From Pseudoalteromonas luteoviolacea (GTDB lineage Bacteria; Pseudomonadota; Gammaproteobacteria; Enterobacterales; Alteromonadaceae): a stretch of DNA of 64,000 nt. The notes under the pieces are model-generated. The model was not told the origin of the DNA. It worked only from the letters and a program-made list of their open reading frames with translations, and searched no databases. The stretch lies in contig NZ_JWIC01000006.1 in the NCBI RefSeq assembly GCF_000814765.1, positions 62,001 to 126,000 of the forward strand, read 5' to 3'. Shown piece after piece: positions 1 to 8,338 of the stretch. Both the position numbers and the translations under genes were made by a program. Each line of letters opens with the position of its first letter. Position 1 is the stretch's first letter.

Positions 1-1
1 A

Positions 2-76
2 ACAGAACAGTTGTATGGTGTTGAAGCCATGGCACTAGACAATTCAGGTAATTGGTTCAGCTTAGTTCAAAGATAA
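2..76 (+). CDS. C-terminal end of a VOC (glyoxalase/bleomycin-resistance) family protein, partial
   Basis: The window opens inside a reading frame that encodes the last 24 residues of a protein and stops with TAA. The end reads ALDNSGNWFSLVQR, which closely matches the usual last strand of vicinal-oxygen-chelate proteins (D-x-x-G-N-x-F-x-L). The rest of the gene lies upstream of the window, so the substrate cannot be judged. A good terminator hairpin follows at 100-127, which supports this being the true gene end. Confidence 0.6.
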   Translation, partial: TEQLYGVEAMALDNSGNWFSLVQR

Positions 77-99
77 AACATGATAAATTGAGTTAATAT

Positions 100-127
100 G
101 ACGTCGAATGCGGCGTCTCGTATTTTT
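100..127 (+). terminator. Rho-independent terminator of the VOC gene
   Basis: A 7-bp stem (one G-T wobble) with an AATG tetraloop spans 100-117 and is followed by TCGTATTTTT. It lies 24 bases after the VOC stop codon and directly before the next gene. Confidence 0.65.
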
Positions 128-129
128 AG

Positions 130-687
130 ATGTGGAAAACTGTAATGAATATGGACACGCGCTTCAAAGTTCTGGAGTCTCTGAATGCTGGTGATTTTCA
201 ACATTTAAATGGAGATCTGGAGCGCCATCTCAAAGGTACTGCTTCAATACTTGAAAGCTGGGGCGCTTCTGAGGTGTTGCAAACCGCGGGGTTGTTTCAT
301 GCTGCGTATGGCACAGCTGGATTTGATATGAATATGGTGTCACTTGAACAGCGAGATTCTATCGCTAAAACCATAGGCAAAGATCAAGAAGCGTTAGTCT
401 ATTTATATTGCTCATGTGACAGAGAGTTTGTTTTTCGGCAATTTGGTCATCAAGATAAAATCCAGTTTAAAGACAGGTTTAACGGGCGGTTCTTTCCACT
501 AGATATTCACAGAACCAAGATGTTTTGTGAGCTAACCGTCGCAAATGAACTAGAGCTCGTATATTCAAGCGAAGCATTTAAACAAGAGCACGGGAAGGGC
601 CTATATCACTTGTTTGTTAGAATGGAAGCTTATCTGTCCCATTCTGCTATTCAAGCGTTTAAGGTTGCATTAGATAGTGTGTTTTAA
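130..687 (+). CDS. DUF6817 domain protein (HD-like fold candidate)
   Basis: This 185-residue soluble protein has no signal peptide or membrane segment. Residues about 30-66 read LERHLKGTASILESWGAS followed by AGLFHAAYGTAGF, which is the signature of the DUF6817 family: conserved His (H33, H57) in a helix-rich region that resembles HD-type metal-binding helices. The biochemical role of the family is not known. The first ATG sits directly behind the upstream terminator and lacks a clear ribosome binding site; the ATG at 145, preceded by GGAAAA, is an equally good start and would remove five residues. It appears to be a single-gene unit. Confidence 0.75.
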   Translation: MWKTVMNMDTRFKVLESLNAGDFQHLNGDLERHLKGTASILESWGASEVLQTAGLFHAAYGTAGFDMNMVSLEQRDSIAKTIGKDQEALVYLYCSCDREFVFRQFGHQDKIQFKDRFNGRFFPLDIHRTKMFCELTVANELELVYSSEAFKQEHGKGLYHLFVRMEAYLSHSAIQAFKVALDSVF

Positions 688-986
688 TACTTAATATGCT
701 GTGAGTAGATTTTGCGAGTCAACAGCAATCGACCAAGGGAAAAAAGAACCACATTTTAAGGCTTACTGTTGGGTGAAGCCTACAGTTGAACTATTTATAA
801 CAGGCGGCTGTTTCTTTAGCAAAGGGGGCAATAAGTCTTTCTTTTCAGCATTGGTTAGTCTGACCTCCGTTCGCTTTCAAATAACTACACTCATTAGTAG
901 AGCAAGTTGTTCGTATTCTTTTGATGTTTCTTTACTTGTGAATGTGAGTTTAAGCCTGTGGCGCATGCAGGTATCTCTAATAAAAG

Positions 987-1405
987 GTGATTTTTATTAT
1001 TAGGTTAATATATTCAGTATTGGCTTGTATATTTTATACTGCCTCAATCGTATCTGCTGTTTTTTGGGGCTATGTTGCTTGGAATAGTTATCATAAAAGC
1101 TGAATAGTAATGTATTAGTAATGCTAAGCATGGCAGTCATGCCACATGTCATTTCCCTGATTGTGGCTAGTTGTTGCTTAAACCGCAGAAGGGAAAAAAT
1201 TAAAGGCATATTCAGATCTGTATCAAAACCAACGTATGCTTACTCGGGTTACCTACTGATAGTAATTAATCTCGTGTGTTTTTCGGCTGTTGGGCTTTTC
1301 GCTCTAGAAGTTGAGAGTAAATACGTCACATTGTCTTTTTTAGTGTTTACATATTTGGGGAGCATTTTTGTCGGGTGGAGTAAACAAGAGACTGTGCATT
1401 ACTGA
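987..1405 (+). pseudogene. Small polytopic membrane protein, probably frameshifted
   Basis: Two reading frames appear to be halves of one gene. The first (987-1103, GTG start) encodes one hydrophobic helix ending WNSYHKS. The second is open from 1097, with its first ATG at 1121, and encodes three more helices ending GWSKQETVHY at 1405. Adding one A to the AAAA run at 1095-1098 joins them into a single protein of about 140 residues with four predicted membrane helices and a positively charged loop (RRREK). I do not recognise the family. It could be a real pseudogene, a sequencing error in the A run, or simply an independent 94-residue protein starting at 1121. Confidence 0.4.
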
Positions 1406-2028
1406 TATAGCGGCGCTGTTTCTTCATACTGATTAGCCTCGCAGTGGTTATCAGTCGTTAGTTATTTTGATGTCACTGCTTTTGAATATATTGAACTTTA
1501 ATGGTGGCTTTGCGCTATTGCTAGTTGTGTGAGATTAAGTGTTTATCAGTTGCCCCTCTATTCGTTGTTCGCGTTGCTCGCACCATTGGGGCTCTGTCAC
1601 CCTATGTACTAACTCTAGTCAAATTACCCACATTGACTTTGTCTAAAGAGAAATGAAGCATAAGTGAGTTTTGCATTTAAGTCTTTTTGGACTGATAAAC
1701 CCGCAGTGTATTGCCTGCTCAGTAAAAGCTTACGATGAAATGAGCCTGATAGGGTTACTGATCTGTGAAAATAGAATGTTAGACCATAAGCTTGGCAATC
1801 ATTGTTTGCTCTGATTAGGGTTATGTCGGAAGAGAATAGGTTAAGTTACCAATAAACGATGCTGCATGGGTATTGGGGTTTTGATCAGTGTGAACCAATG
1901 CATTTGAGTAAGTTCTGCTCCGGTTCAGCCTATTAACTAGGCCACTTAACCTAAACAATATAGTTTGGGTTAAGCGTACAGTCTCGTTTTTAGTGATAAT
2001 AACGGAGCGAATTGTGTTTAGTTAAGCT
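1406..2028. other. Intergenic region, 623 bp, no gene seen
   Basis: No frame on either strand gave a convincing protein. The only structured element is an 11-bp hairpin at 1946-1956/1963-1973 (one wobble, 6-base loop), with a smaller one just before it at 1928-1942. Both lie downstream of the minus-strand serine hydrolase and may end its transcript, but neither has a T tract. Confidence 0.5.
1946..1973. terminator. Hairpin downstream of the minus-strand serine hydrolase
   Basis: TTAACCTAAAC and GTTTGGGTTAA form an 11-bp stem with one G-T wobble and an AATATA loop. It lies 56 bases beyond the stop codon of the minus-strand gene. No T run follows on either strand, so a terminator role is only possible. 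Confidence 0.35.
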
Positions 2029-3240
2029 TTAAATAAAGGCTGGCAGAATCTTCTCGGCAATGACTTGTTTGAAAGGAATGTTGTTATCATTCGCAGTGTG
2101 GACAATTAGCAGATCGAGCTCTTCAATTATCATGATGATTTGGCCATTACCACCTTGGGCTGAAACACCTAAATAATGCTTATCTCCAACTTTCAAGTCG
2201 ACTCCCCACCATAGATACCCATAACCTTGATTAGATACATCTTTGCCACCCCAATGCACCTCATCATCGCCAGTCATAATGAGTCTGCTGGTACCATCGG
2301 TGATAAATTTCTCGGGAATAAGTTGCTCGCCGTGCCACTTCCCTTTGTTCATAGCAAGCATGCCCCATTTTATCATATCTCTGGACGTCATATTTGTGCG
2401 CCACCCAGCTTCGGGCAAGCCAGATGCGCCATTTGTTCTCCACCGATAATTGTTGATCCCTATTTTGTCGAGTACTTCTTTTTTGATAAAGTCTTTAGCA
2501 GTTCCGGGGACGACGGCGTCGAGTACATGCATGACCAAAAGCGGACCATAGCCGTATTTGAAGGTTTGAGTCTCTTCAGTGACAGGCTGGCTGTGCTCAA
2601 ATATCGCTTTAATTTCTCCTTGTCCCATTAATTGATTTGGCAGCTTTTCTATTTTCGCTCTTTGTTCACTATTAGTTCGAATACCGGATGTCATGGTTAA
2701 TGCATGACGTAAGGTCACTTTATCAGCGCCTTGTTTTACCGATTTACTTAAATCTAACTCTGTCAGGAAGCTTGTTAAAGGTTTGTCCAAGTCATCCATA
2801 GAAAGATAGCCTAGCTGAATGGCACGACCAAGAGCTAAGCCGGTGTAGGTTTTTGTTACTGATGCTTGGTAATGAGGGAGGTTGACTCGCCCCTTTGCAT
2901 AATAGGATTCAAAAACGAGCTTCCCATTATGCGCAATTAATAAACTGTCATAATGGCCATGTTTAAAACTACCAAGTTCTTTTGCAAACTGGGTGATCAT
3001 CTGTTTTTTACCCCCATAGAGGTCTAACTTACCTACCGGGATCCCATCCTTTCTGTTTTTTGGGGAAGTATCTACGAAGGCAGTATCCAGATATGGGACT
3101 TCGGTATAGGTGATATGAGCATCCGCTTTTGACACTTCTGGGGCGTGATGCTCTTTGGTGTTTGCCATAGCCGTTGTCATGTTATTGCTTAAGAGTACTG
3201 CAATCGCGAGTAAGCTTTTTATGGTGTATTTGAGAGTCAT
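2029..3240 (-). CDS. Secreted serine hydrolase, beta-lactamase fold (NylB-like)
   Basis: This 403-residue protein begins with a signal peptide (about 1-26, ending TTAMAN). The catalytic SxxK motif is S127-V-T-K130, so it belongs to the class C beta-lactamase/DD-peptidase-like serine hydrolases. The usual YxN motif is replaced by Y229-G-Y, and the third motif reads SAQGGNGQ, close to the GxxGQ seen in 6-aminohexanoate-dimer-hydrolase-like members. It probably cleaves an ester or amide in the periplasm; the substrate cannot be told. The start is supported by AGGAG six bases upstream. It is transcribed alone, and two further SxxK hydrolases lie within 10 kb. No penicillin-related function should be assumed. 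Confidence 0.88.
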   Translation of the reverse strand: MTLKYTIKSLLAIAVLLSNNMTTAMANTKEHHAPEVSKADAHITYTEVPYLDTAFVDTSPKNRKDGIPVGKLDLYGGKKQMITQFAKELGSFKHGHYDSLLIAHNGKLVFESYYAKGRVNLPHYQASVTKTYTGLALGRAIQLGYLSMDDLDKPLTSFLTELDLSKSVKQGADKVTLRHALTMTSGIRTNSEQRAKIEKLPNQLMGQGEIKAIFEHSQPVTEETQTFKYGYGPLLVMHVLDAVVPGTAKDFIKKEVLDKIGINNYRWRTNGASGLPEAGWRTNMTSRDMIKWGMLAMNKGKWHGEQLIPEKFITDGTSRLIMTGDDEVHWGGKDVSNQGYGYLWWGVDLKVGDKHYLGVSAQGGNGQIIMIIEELDLLIVHTANDNNIPFKQVIAEKILPAFI

Positions 3241-3529
3241 AGCTGCTCCTTTTATTTGTTTATAAACATTACATAAATTGGAAAAAGTAATTGTATTCTG
3301 CTTTGCAAAACTCCAATTTAGCGGTTACCTACTACAGTAAACAGAAAAAAATATGGTGCTTGAGCTTCTTATGATTTTTTGGTTACACCTTTATGATTTA
3401 ATAATATATTCAATACTATCAAGTTCTTGTATGAGGCTATTGAGGAGCGAAGATATAATCTCTGACTTAGTTTCAGATTGATATTGAGCACAGTCATGTA
3501 GACACAGGCTCTAAATATAGAAAGGGAAT

Positions 3530-3936
3530 ATGGATGAGGTGTGCAAAGTTTGTTGGAAGGGATTACCCGTAACTCGTCAGAGCGCGTTTTGAATCATTAC
3601 GAGACTTAATATTTGAGGTGGCGAGTGAGCTTGATTTGGGCGCTGTTGAAGAGTCTATCAAGTGGTGAAAACCAAGTTATCAAGTAAAACAAGGCAGTCC
3701 TATTAGGAACGATTGGAAACTGGCTACACTTAAAAACTATTGGTTGTTCTTTTATCGCCAAACAAAGTGATTTGACACTTATAAAGTGCTTTATGATGAA
3801 GTTTTGGCGTTTCAGGGGAGATAGGGCTATTGTTTTGCCTTTATCGGAACCTGTACTAAAAGTTATTATAAAATGTTGTTTAGCGTTAGCGCTCACTTAT
3901 CAGCAAATAAAGCACTTGCCACTTTTGGACGCCTAA
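3530..3936 (+). pseudogene. Decayed DUF1801 family gene
   Basis: Across three frames the plus strand encodes a recognisable DUF1801 protein: EGITRNSSERV, then FESLRDLIFEVASELDLG, EESIKW-stop-KPSYQVKQG, LATLKNYWLFFYRQTK-stop, DTYKVLYDEVLAFQG, and finally RAIVLPLSEP continuing to QIKHLPLLDA before TAA at 3934. The family normally reads E-E-x-I-K-W-G-x-P-S-Y, so the first TGA replaces the expected GGA Gly codon. There are two in-frame stops (after KW and after QTK) and at least two frameshifts (near 3580 and near 3820), so no full protein can be made. AAAGGGA lies just before the ATG at 3530. The remaining span of about 400 bp fits the family's usual length of about 130 residues. Confidence 0.75.
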
Positions 3937-4119
3937 ATGTATTTTACCTTTCTCTGTGATACTGTGTTTATGTGACAAGCTGTTGAATTACTCATCCAAA
4001 GAGTGAGCAGCTCACACCTGTTAATAACGTGTTACCTGTAGTGTGTAAGCACATTTACTTATTACGCATATCCTAACGGGGTGGCTTGATTTTAATATGA
4101 TGACGAGTAGGTTTTTCAT

Positions 4120-4848
4120 CTATTCTGTTGATGTGTTAATTGAAGTATTTAAATGAGTTAAAGTCGAACTTTGGACTTCGAATGCATAAAATTTTGGTGA
4201 CTTACCTTTTTGAGAGATTAACACTTTATTATCGCTGATTAAATTAAAGGCGCCGATATCCTGCAATACGAGACTTAAGTCTTTGCCATCAAAAGTTGAT
4301 GTAAATAGCTTGGCTGAATCATCTGAGTCCAAATAGCCGTTTTGATTGGTATCTTCATTGATAATCAGATAAAGATTCTTATCAAGTAAATAGCCAGCCT
4401 CGTTTGTTGCGAACTTTGCTTTTGAGATTTCTAGTATCAACCCATCTTTTTTCAATAACATGTGGCGTTCGCCATTTTCTCTCACAAACATCAAGTTGAC
4501 GGCGTTTTTGGATAAGTATGGCACGGTATACAAGTCGAGCGACACTTTTGGTTTGGCGAACATTTCAACGATTTCGCCATCGTGGGTTTGATTAATATCA
4601 ATCTCTTTTGAACTTAGCTCAAAAATGTATACGTCTTTTAATTTAGCGAAATACTCTATGGTGTACTGTGTTTTTTTGATTTGAGTGTGTTCGTCTTTGT
4701 TATCGACAAGTGCAATTTTGGGGGGCTCATATTTGTTGTCGAGCAAATCAGTTATAAAGTCGATAGATACTACGATGATAAATAGTGTAACCGCGACAAA
4801 GAACAATACTTGGTTAGATTTTTTTATAAAGCTTAGCATTTTACTCAT
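4120..4848 (-). CDS. Membrane-anchored hypothetical protein with an EF-hand-like loop
   Basis: This is a protein of about 242 residues of unknown family. One N-terminal membrane helix (about residues 13-33) follows a Lys-rich start, so the rest probably faces the periplasm. Near residue 166 the sequence DTNQNGYLDSDD fits a calcium-binding EF-hand-type loop (D-x-N-x-N-G-x-x-D). The longer frame has an ATG at 4860, but GAGA lies seven bases before the ATG at 4848, so I chose the latter. It is a single gene on the minus strand between spacers. Function is unknown. Confidence 0.7.
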   Translation of the reverse strand: MSKMLSFIKKSNQVLFFVAVTLFIIVVSIDFITDLLDNKYEPPKIALVDNKDEHTQIKKTQYTIEYFAKLKDVYIFELSSKEIDINQTHDGEIVEMFAKPKVSLDLYTVPYLSKNAVNLMFVRENGERHMLLKKDGLILEISKAKFATNEAGYLLDKNLYLIINEDTNQNGYLDSDDSAKLFTSTFDGKDLSLVLQDIGAFNLISDNKVLISQKGKSPKFYAFEVQSSTLTHLNTSINTSTE

Positions 4849-5238
4849 ATTGGTTCTCAAAAGTGGTGGACATATTGGGTTTTACTGGCTCATTGTTTTT
4901 CAATGTCCGAAAAATAGTTTAGGCACTTTATCAGTTTATAAATTAACTGTAAGTATATTTAAAAAGTGGCTTTCCTTTACTTTATCTTCTCGATGGCATA
5001 AGCCTAAATTTTGACGTTATACAATGGAAAATATGAGGCTAAAGCCAAATATAACGTTATTCGTTGCAGCTAAGTCATGTTTTTAGTCACAACTTCAGTA
5101 TTAGTTTTTTATTTTTGTATATTTCAGTAAAATTATCAAAAAAGTGTAACAGTGAGGCATTCACAGCTTTTGTCTTTGTGAGCTTAGAACTAACTCATTA
5201 ATTTACTTAACATAACAGAGAGCGAATGGGAGGAAAAG
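4849..5238. other. Intergenic region of about 390 bp with a nested dyad
   Basis: No convincing gene is seen; a plus-strand frame reaching 5014 is mostly the reverse of the neighbouring gene. An inverted repeat ACGTTATA/TATAACGT lies at 5014-5021 and 5050-5057, with GGCTAAAGCC inside at 5037-5046. The region separates two divergently transcribed genes, so it must hold both promoters. Confidence 0.4.
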
Positions 5239-5715
5239 GTGCTGAAATTTGATAGTGAAGATTCATGTTTTAATTGTCGCAGTGTCGCTGTCATTATTCA
5301 TAATGGTCATATATTACTTCATCGAAATATTGATGATCCCTTTTGGGCTTTGCCGGGCGGTAGAGTCGAGTTTTTCGAAAATTCAGATTCGACAATAAGT
5401 CGAGAGCTGCTCGAAGAGTTAGATGTCGTTACGGTGGTAAAACGTCATATCTGGTACGTTGAAAACTTCTTTATATACGCAGGGAAAAAGTATCATGAGA
5501 TCTCAAATTATTTCCTAACAGAATTAGCGGCACCAGAGAGGTTGCCTATCGGTAATACGTTTCGGGGGATTGAATCTGATATAGAGCTTGAATTTAAATG
5601 GTATCCAATAGGCAACTTGTCTAATTTAAATTTGAAACCCGCGTTTTTGAAGAGAGAGTTGCAAGCTATACCAGAAGAAACTAAGTATATAAAAGTAAAC
5701 GATATCTCTAGCTAA
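5239..5715 (+). CDS. Nudix hydrolase
   Basis: This 158-residue soluble protein has a Nudix box at residues 41-63 (GRVEFFEN, then RELLEEL), with Gly41, Glu47, Arg55, Glu56, Glu59 and Glu60 in the right positions; the late box glycine is Asp. Nudix enzymes cleave nucleoside diphosphates linked to other groups using Mg2+. The two Cys near the N terminus (CFNC) are not a general family feature. The start is GTG, chosen because GGGAGG lies five bases upstream; the overlapping ATG at 5225 is out of frame. The substrate is unknown. Confidence 0.87.
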   Translation: MLKFDSEDSCFNCRSVAVIIHNGHILLHRNIDDPFWALPGGRVEFFENSDSTISRELLEELDVVTVVKRHIWYVENFFIYAGKKYHEISNYFLTELAAPERLPIGNTFRGIESDIELEFKWYPIGNLSNLNLKPAFLKRELQAIPEETKYIKVNDISS

Positions 5716-6101
5716 AAGGTATATTTTTACTCTCGATTGTGGGTCGCAAACATTGGCAAAGCAGCCAGTATCATTACCGAAATGTATGGCTAAATTGCAG
5801 TTACGGATAAAGCATAGCGTGAGTTAATGACCATAGTCAGACGTACTGAGTGACTTACTCTAGGCTAATATCTAGCGGGCATTACAGGGTAAATGTGCTC
5901 TATATGTTTTGTTTGTAAAAACAGAATAGAGTGTATTTTAAATAGTCCCGATTGACAGTAAAATGTACGTTGCGCTGGCTGTCGTTGATTTTTGCCATCG
6001 GCATTACAATTAGACGTTTATGATATATGAGCTTCAATTAAATTCAGTGCCTATTCAATACTAAGTCATTCGAATCTTATAAAGCTATTTGGGAAATTTT
6101 A
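5716..6101. other. Intergenic region, 386 bp, nothing recognised
   Basis: No gene, strong hairpin or repeat was seen. Presumably it holds the promoter of the following GTG-started gene. Confidence 0.4.
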
Positions 6102-6590
6102 GTGAACAATTTTTTTATTTGTTTGGTTTTTCTTGTTTTCAGTATGTCGGTGTTTGCTGAGTGCCCAACCACCTCAACTCGACATGTAAAAGGGGATGAG
6201 CCGTTGGCTTCAGTATTATATGAAGCTGCAAAAAAAGCTGAAATGGGGTCATGGCAGGATGGTACCTTTAACTGGGAAGTCTTTTCTTATTTAGGGAGTT
6301 TGACTGACGAAAAGGGCCGAAAACTGTATGTCACGTACCTTGAAACAATATGGGGCGCTTCATCATGCAGAGGAAGCTATAGGCTTATTTTTTTCAATGA
6401 AAAAATGGAGCAAGTTGGTCAATATAGCAGCATCGAAAAACCAAAATTCATAGGGCCCAATAAGCTAGCATTTCCTTATGAAGATGAGCCAATTACAGAG
6501 TGGGAGTTTAAGGGTAAACTACCATCATGTTTGGAAGTTGCAGATGATTGCTTTGAACTCAAAAACGGGAAAAGTGCGCTCGGGTATTGA
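6102..6590 (+). CDS. Secreted hypothetical protein
   Basis: This 162-residue protein has a clear signal peptide (about 1-19, ending SMSVFA) followed by ECPTTS, so the mature protein is periplasmic or exported. It contains four further Cys (in SSCRGS, PSCLEVADDC and elsewhere), compatible with disulfides. GTG is the start, with GGGA eight bases upstream. It is the first of four plus-strand genes (6102-8256) ahead of a serine hydrolase, with gaps of 50-130 bp. The family is not recognised. Confidence 0.65.
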   Translation: MNNFFICLVFLVFSMSVFAECPTTSTRHVKGDEPLASVLYEAAKKAEMGSWQDGTFNWEVFSYLGSLTDEKGRKLYVTYLETIWGASSCRGSYRLIFFNEKMEQVGQYSSIEKPKFIGPNKLAFPYEDEPITEWEFKGKLPSCLEVADDCFELKNGKSALGY

Positions 6591-6642
6591 AAAGTAGTCT
6601 TATGATGAAAGCGTTAGTAAACGCGCCGATTGAGTTAGCGAC

Positions 6643-7257
6643 ATGGGTGTTGATTGGTTTGAGTTACGCGCAAGGCAGTATGGAATGAAAATTAGAACAA
6701 GAGAAGAATTAGCCGAGCATTTAAAAGCGGGTAATCAAGTTAAACACCTCTTTTTTTGGGGTCATCAAGAACGAAGTGGGCATGTGACAAAAAGCTGCTT
6801 TAGTCAGTGGTACGAAGCAAAGTTCGAAGAAAATGGGGGTTTATTTGCCACAGCTGAGCATTACATGATGTACCACAAAGCAAAACTTTTCGATGATAAC
6901 GACGCATGCGAAAGGGTACTCGGTGCTAAAACGCCTGGGGCTGCAAAGGCCATAGGTCGTGAAGTACGTGGATTTGAACAGAAAGTATGGGAAAGAAAGC
7001 GCTTCGGCATTGTTGTAAATGCTAATTTTGCAAAGTTTTCTCAAAACCCAGCACTTAAAGCATTTTTAATCAATACCAGAGATAGGATACTGGTTGAGGC
7101 AAGTCCTGTAGATAAAATATGGGGAGTAGGGTTAGCACAAGATGATCCACGCATTGAAGATGTGTATAGCTGGCAGGGCCTTAATTTACTTGGGTTTGCG
7201 TTAATGGAAGTCCGTGAGCAACTGATAAATTGCACCGACGAGGAATTAAGCCCTTAA
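6643..7257 (+). CDS. NADAR family protein (YbiA-like N-glycosidase)
   Basis: This 204-residue cytosolic protein matches the NADAR/YbiA family (COG3236): FFWGH near residue 38, the segment SQWYEAKF, the FATAEHYMMYHKAKLF block, and the end blocks ILVEASPVDKIWGVGLA and WQGLNLLGFALMEVRE. YbiA hydrolyses the N-glycosidic bond of riboflavin-pathway intermediates; other NADAR proteins act on ADP-ribose conjugates, including removing ADP-ribose from guanine. Which reaction this copy performs cannot be told. It follows a secreted protein and precedes a small membrane protein. Confidence 0.88.
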   Translation: MGVDWFELRARQYGMKIRTREELAEHLKAGNQVKHLFFWGHQERSGHVTKSCFSQWYEAKFEENGGLFATAEHYMMYHKAKLFDDNDACERVLGAKTPGAAKAIGREVRGFEQKVWERKRFGIVVNANFAKFSQNPALKAFLINTRDRILVEASPVDKIWGVGLAQDDPRIEDVYSWQGLNLLGFALMEVREQLINCTDEELSP

Positions 7258-7385
7258 GGCGCTTTATTCGGTAAAACGCATTACTCCCAGATACAATGAT
7301 GCGTGGGACTTACATCATACAACTGCCTGTGAGACATTGTGCCATTTAACACAATGCAGATATCAACAAAGTACATGAGGTAATT

Positions 7386-7790
7386 TTGGACAAAGCGAGC
7401 ACTTTAAAAGAACCTAAATTTATATATAGCAAAATTATGGCTGTGATGAGTTTGACTCAAATTCTCATATTGGGGGGCTTAGCATCATCCAGTTTTGAGC
7501 TTTACCAAATTTTCACGAATTTAAATGTGCAAGATACACCTGAAGAGACAGCCCAAAGGATCAGTCATGCGTTAGTACCGTTAGCGACTTTTATGATTGT
7601 ATCTTTTCCTGGGTGGCTCTGTGCAATGTGCATTTTAATGTTTACTCAATATCGAAATAGAGACTTTTACTATTTTAGTACTTCTATGTCTATTATGATG
7701 ACTATTGGATTTCCCATAAGTACGCTATTTGGCATCATATTAGGCTTAGCTCTGTTCTTGAAGCGTAAGCAATTTAAGCATTGCGATTAA
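7386..7790 (+). CDS. Small membrane protein with three predicted helices
   Basis: This 134-residue inner-membrane protein has hydrophobic segments near residues 17-36, 62-88 and 98-124, and ends KRKQFKHCD on the likely cytoplasmic side. The start is TTG, chosen because GAGG lies five bases upstream and no ATG fits. The family is not recognised with certainty. It sits 128 bp after the NADAR gene and 28 bp before a secreted protein, so transcription with them is plausible. Confidence 0.65.
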   Translation: MDKASTLKEPKFIYSKIMAVMSLTQILILGGLASSSFELYQIFTNLNVQDTPEETAQRISHALVPLATFMIVSFPGWLCAMCILMFTQYRNRDFYYFSTSMSIMMTIGFPISTLFGIILGLALFLKRKQFKHCD

Positions 7791-7818
7791 TTTATCGTTA
7801 TATTATTTGAGAGTAATT

Positions 7819-8256
7819 ATGAAGATCAAAATAACGGCTTTCTTTTTCTTGCTTTTACAGGTGAGTGTTGCAATGGCAACCGACTACAAAGTTCGGGGAG
7901 TCGTTGCCTCTATGACACTACCGCCTAATCACATGTGTACAAAAAAACAGACATTAACTGCCAACGAGTATACAACCAGCCAAGCAACCAGTGATTTCTT
8001 AATTATTTCCGGTATTCACGGTAACCATGAGTTCTTTTTAAAAATGGTAGAAGACAGCTTTGAAACGAGTTCATTTAAATATGCAAAAAGTATTGGTGCG
8101 AATTTTGTTGTAAGCCAACCTGTGACGATAAAAGCGAATGAGGAGGTGCCGCACGAATACAAGCATTTACTTTTCACATTCGGCAGTAGTGAGAGAATAC
8201 TGCTTTCGCCTCCCATCTTTTTCGTATGTAATGAAGGTAGTACCAAAAGTCCTTAA
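7819..8256 (+). CDS. Secreted hypothetical protein
   Basis: This protein of about 145 residues starts MKIKITAFFFLLLQVSVAMA, a good signal peptide, then TDYK. The mature part has two Cys (HMCTKK and FVCNEG), probably one disulfide. The frame is open from a TTG at 7807, but GAGAG just before the ATG at 7819 and the signal peptide favour the ATG. The family is not recognised. It lies between a small membrane protein and a large serine hydrolase in the same direction. Confidence 0.65.
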   Translation: MKIKITAFFFLLLQVSVAMATDYKVRGVVASMTLPPNHMCTKKQTLTANEYTTSQATSDFLIISGIHGNHEFFLKMVEDSFETSSFKYAKSIGANFVVSQPVTIKANEEVPHEYKHLLFTFGSSERILLSPPIFFVCNEGSTKSP

Positions 8257-8338
8257 TGAGTGAGCGCATATTGTTGGTTTACGGTTTTTACCCCCGCTAA
8301 ATCGACATCTTTTACAATAAGAAAAATAAGGTCGTTTT

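Noticed and set aside
701..1003. 100-residue plus-strand frame after the DUF6817 gene
   Set aside because: No ribosome site, odd composition (many Ser, Phe, Cys), no domain, and it overlaps the better-supported membrane frame starting at 987.
2029..3240. Calling this gene a beta-lactamase (antibiotic resistance)
   Set aside because: The SxxK motif is shared by many esterases and amidases, the YxN motif is changed and the end motif is NylB-like, so resistance is not supported.
3606..3896. 96-residue minus-strand frame
   Set aside because: It is the reverse of the decayed DUF1801 gene, which explains the sequence far better.
4685..5014. 109-residue plus-strand frame
   Set aside because: More than half is the reverse of the membrane-anchored calcium-loop gene and no ribosome site was seen.
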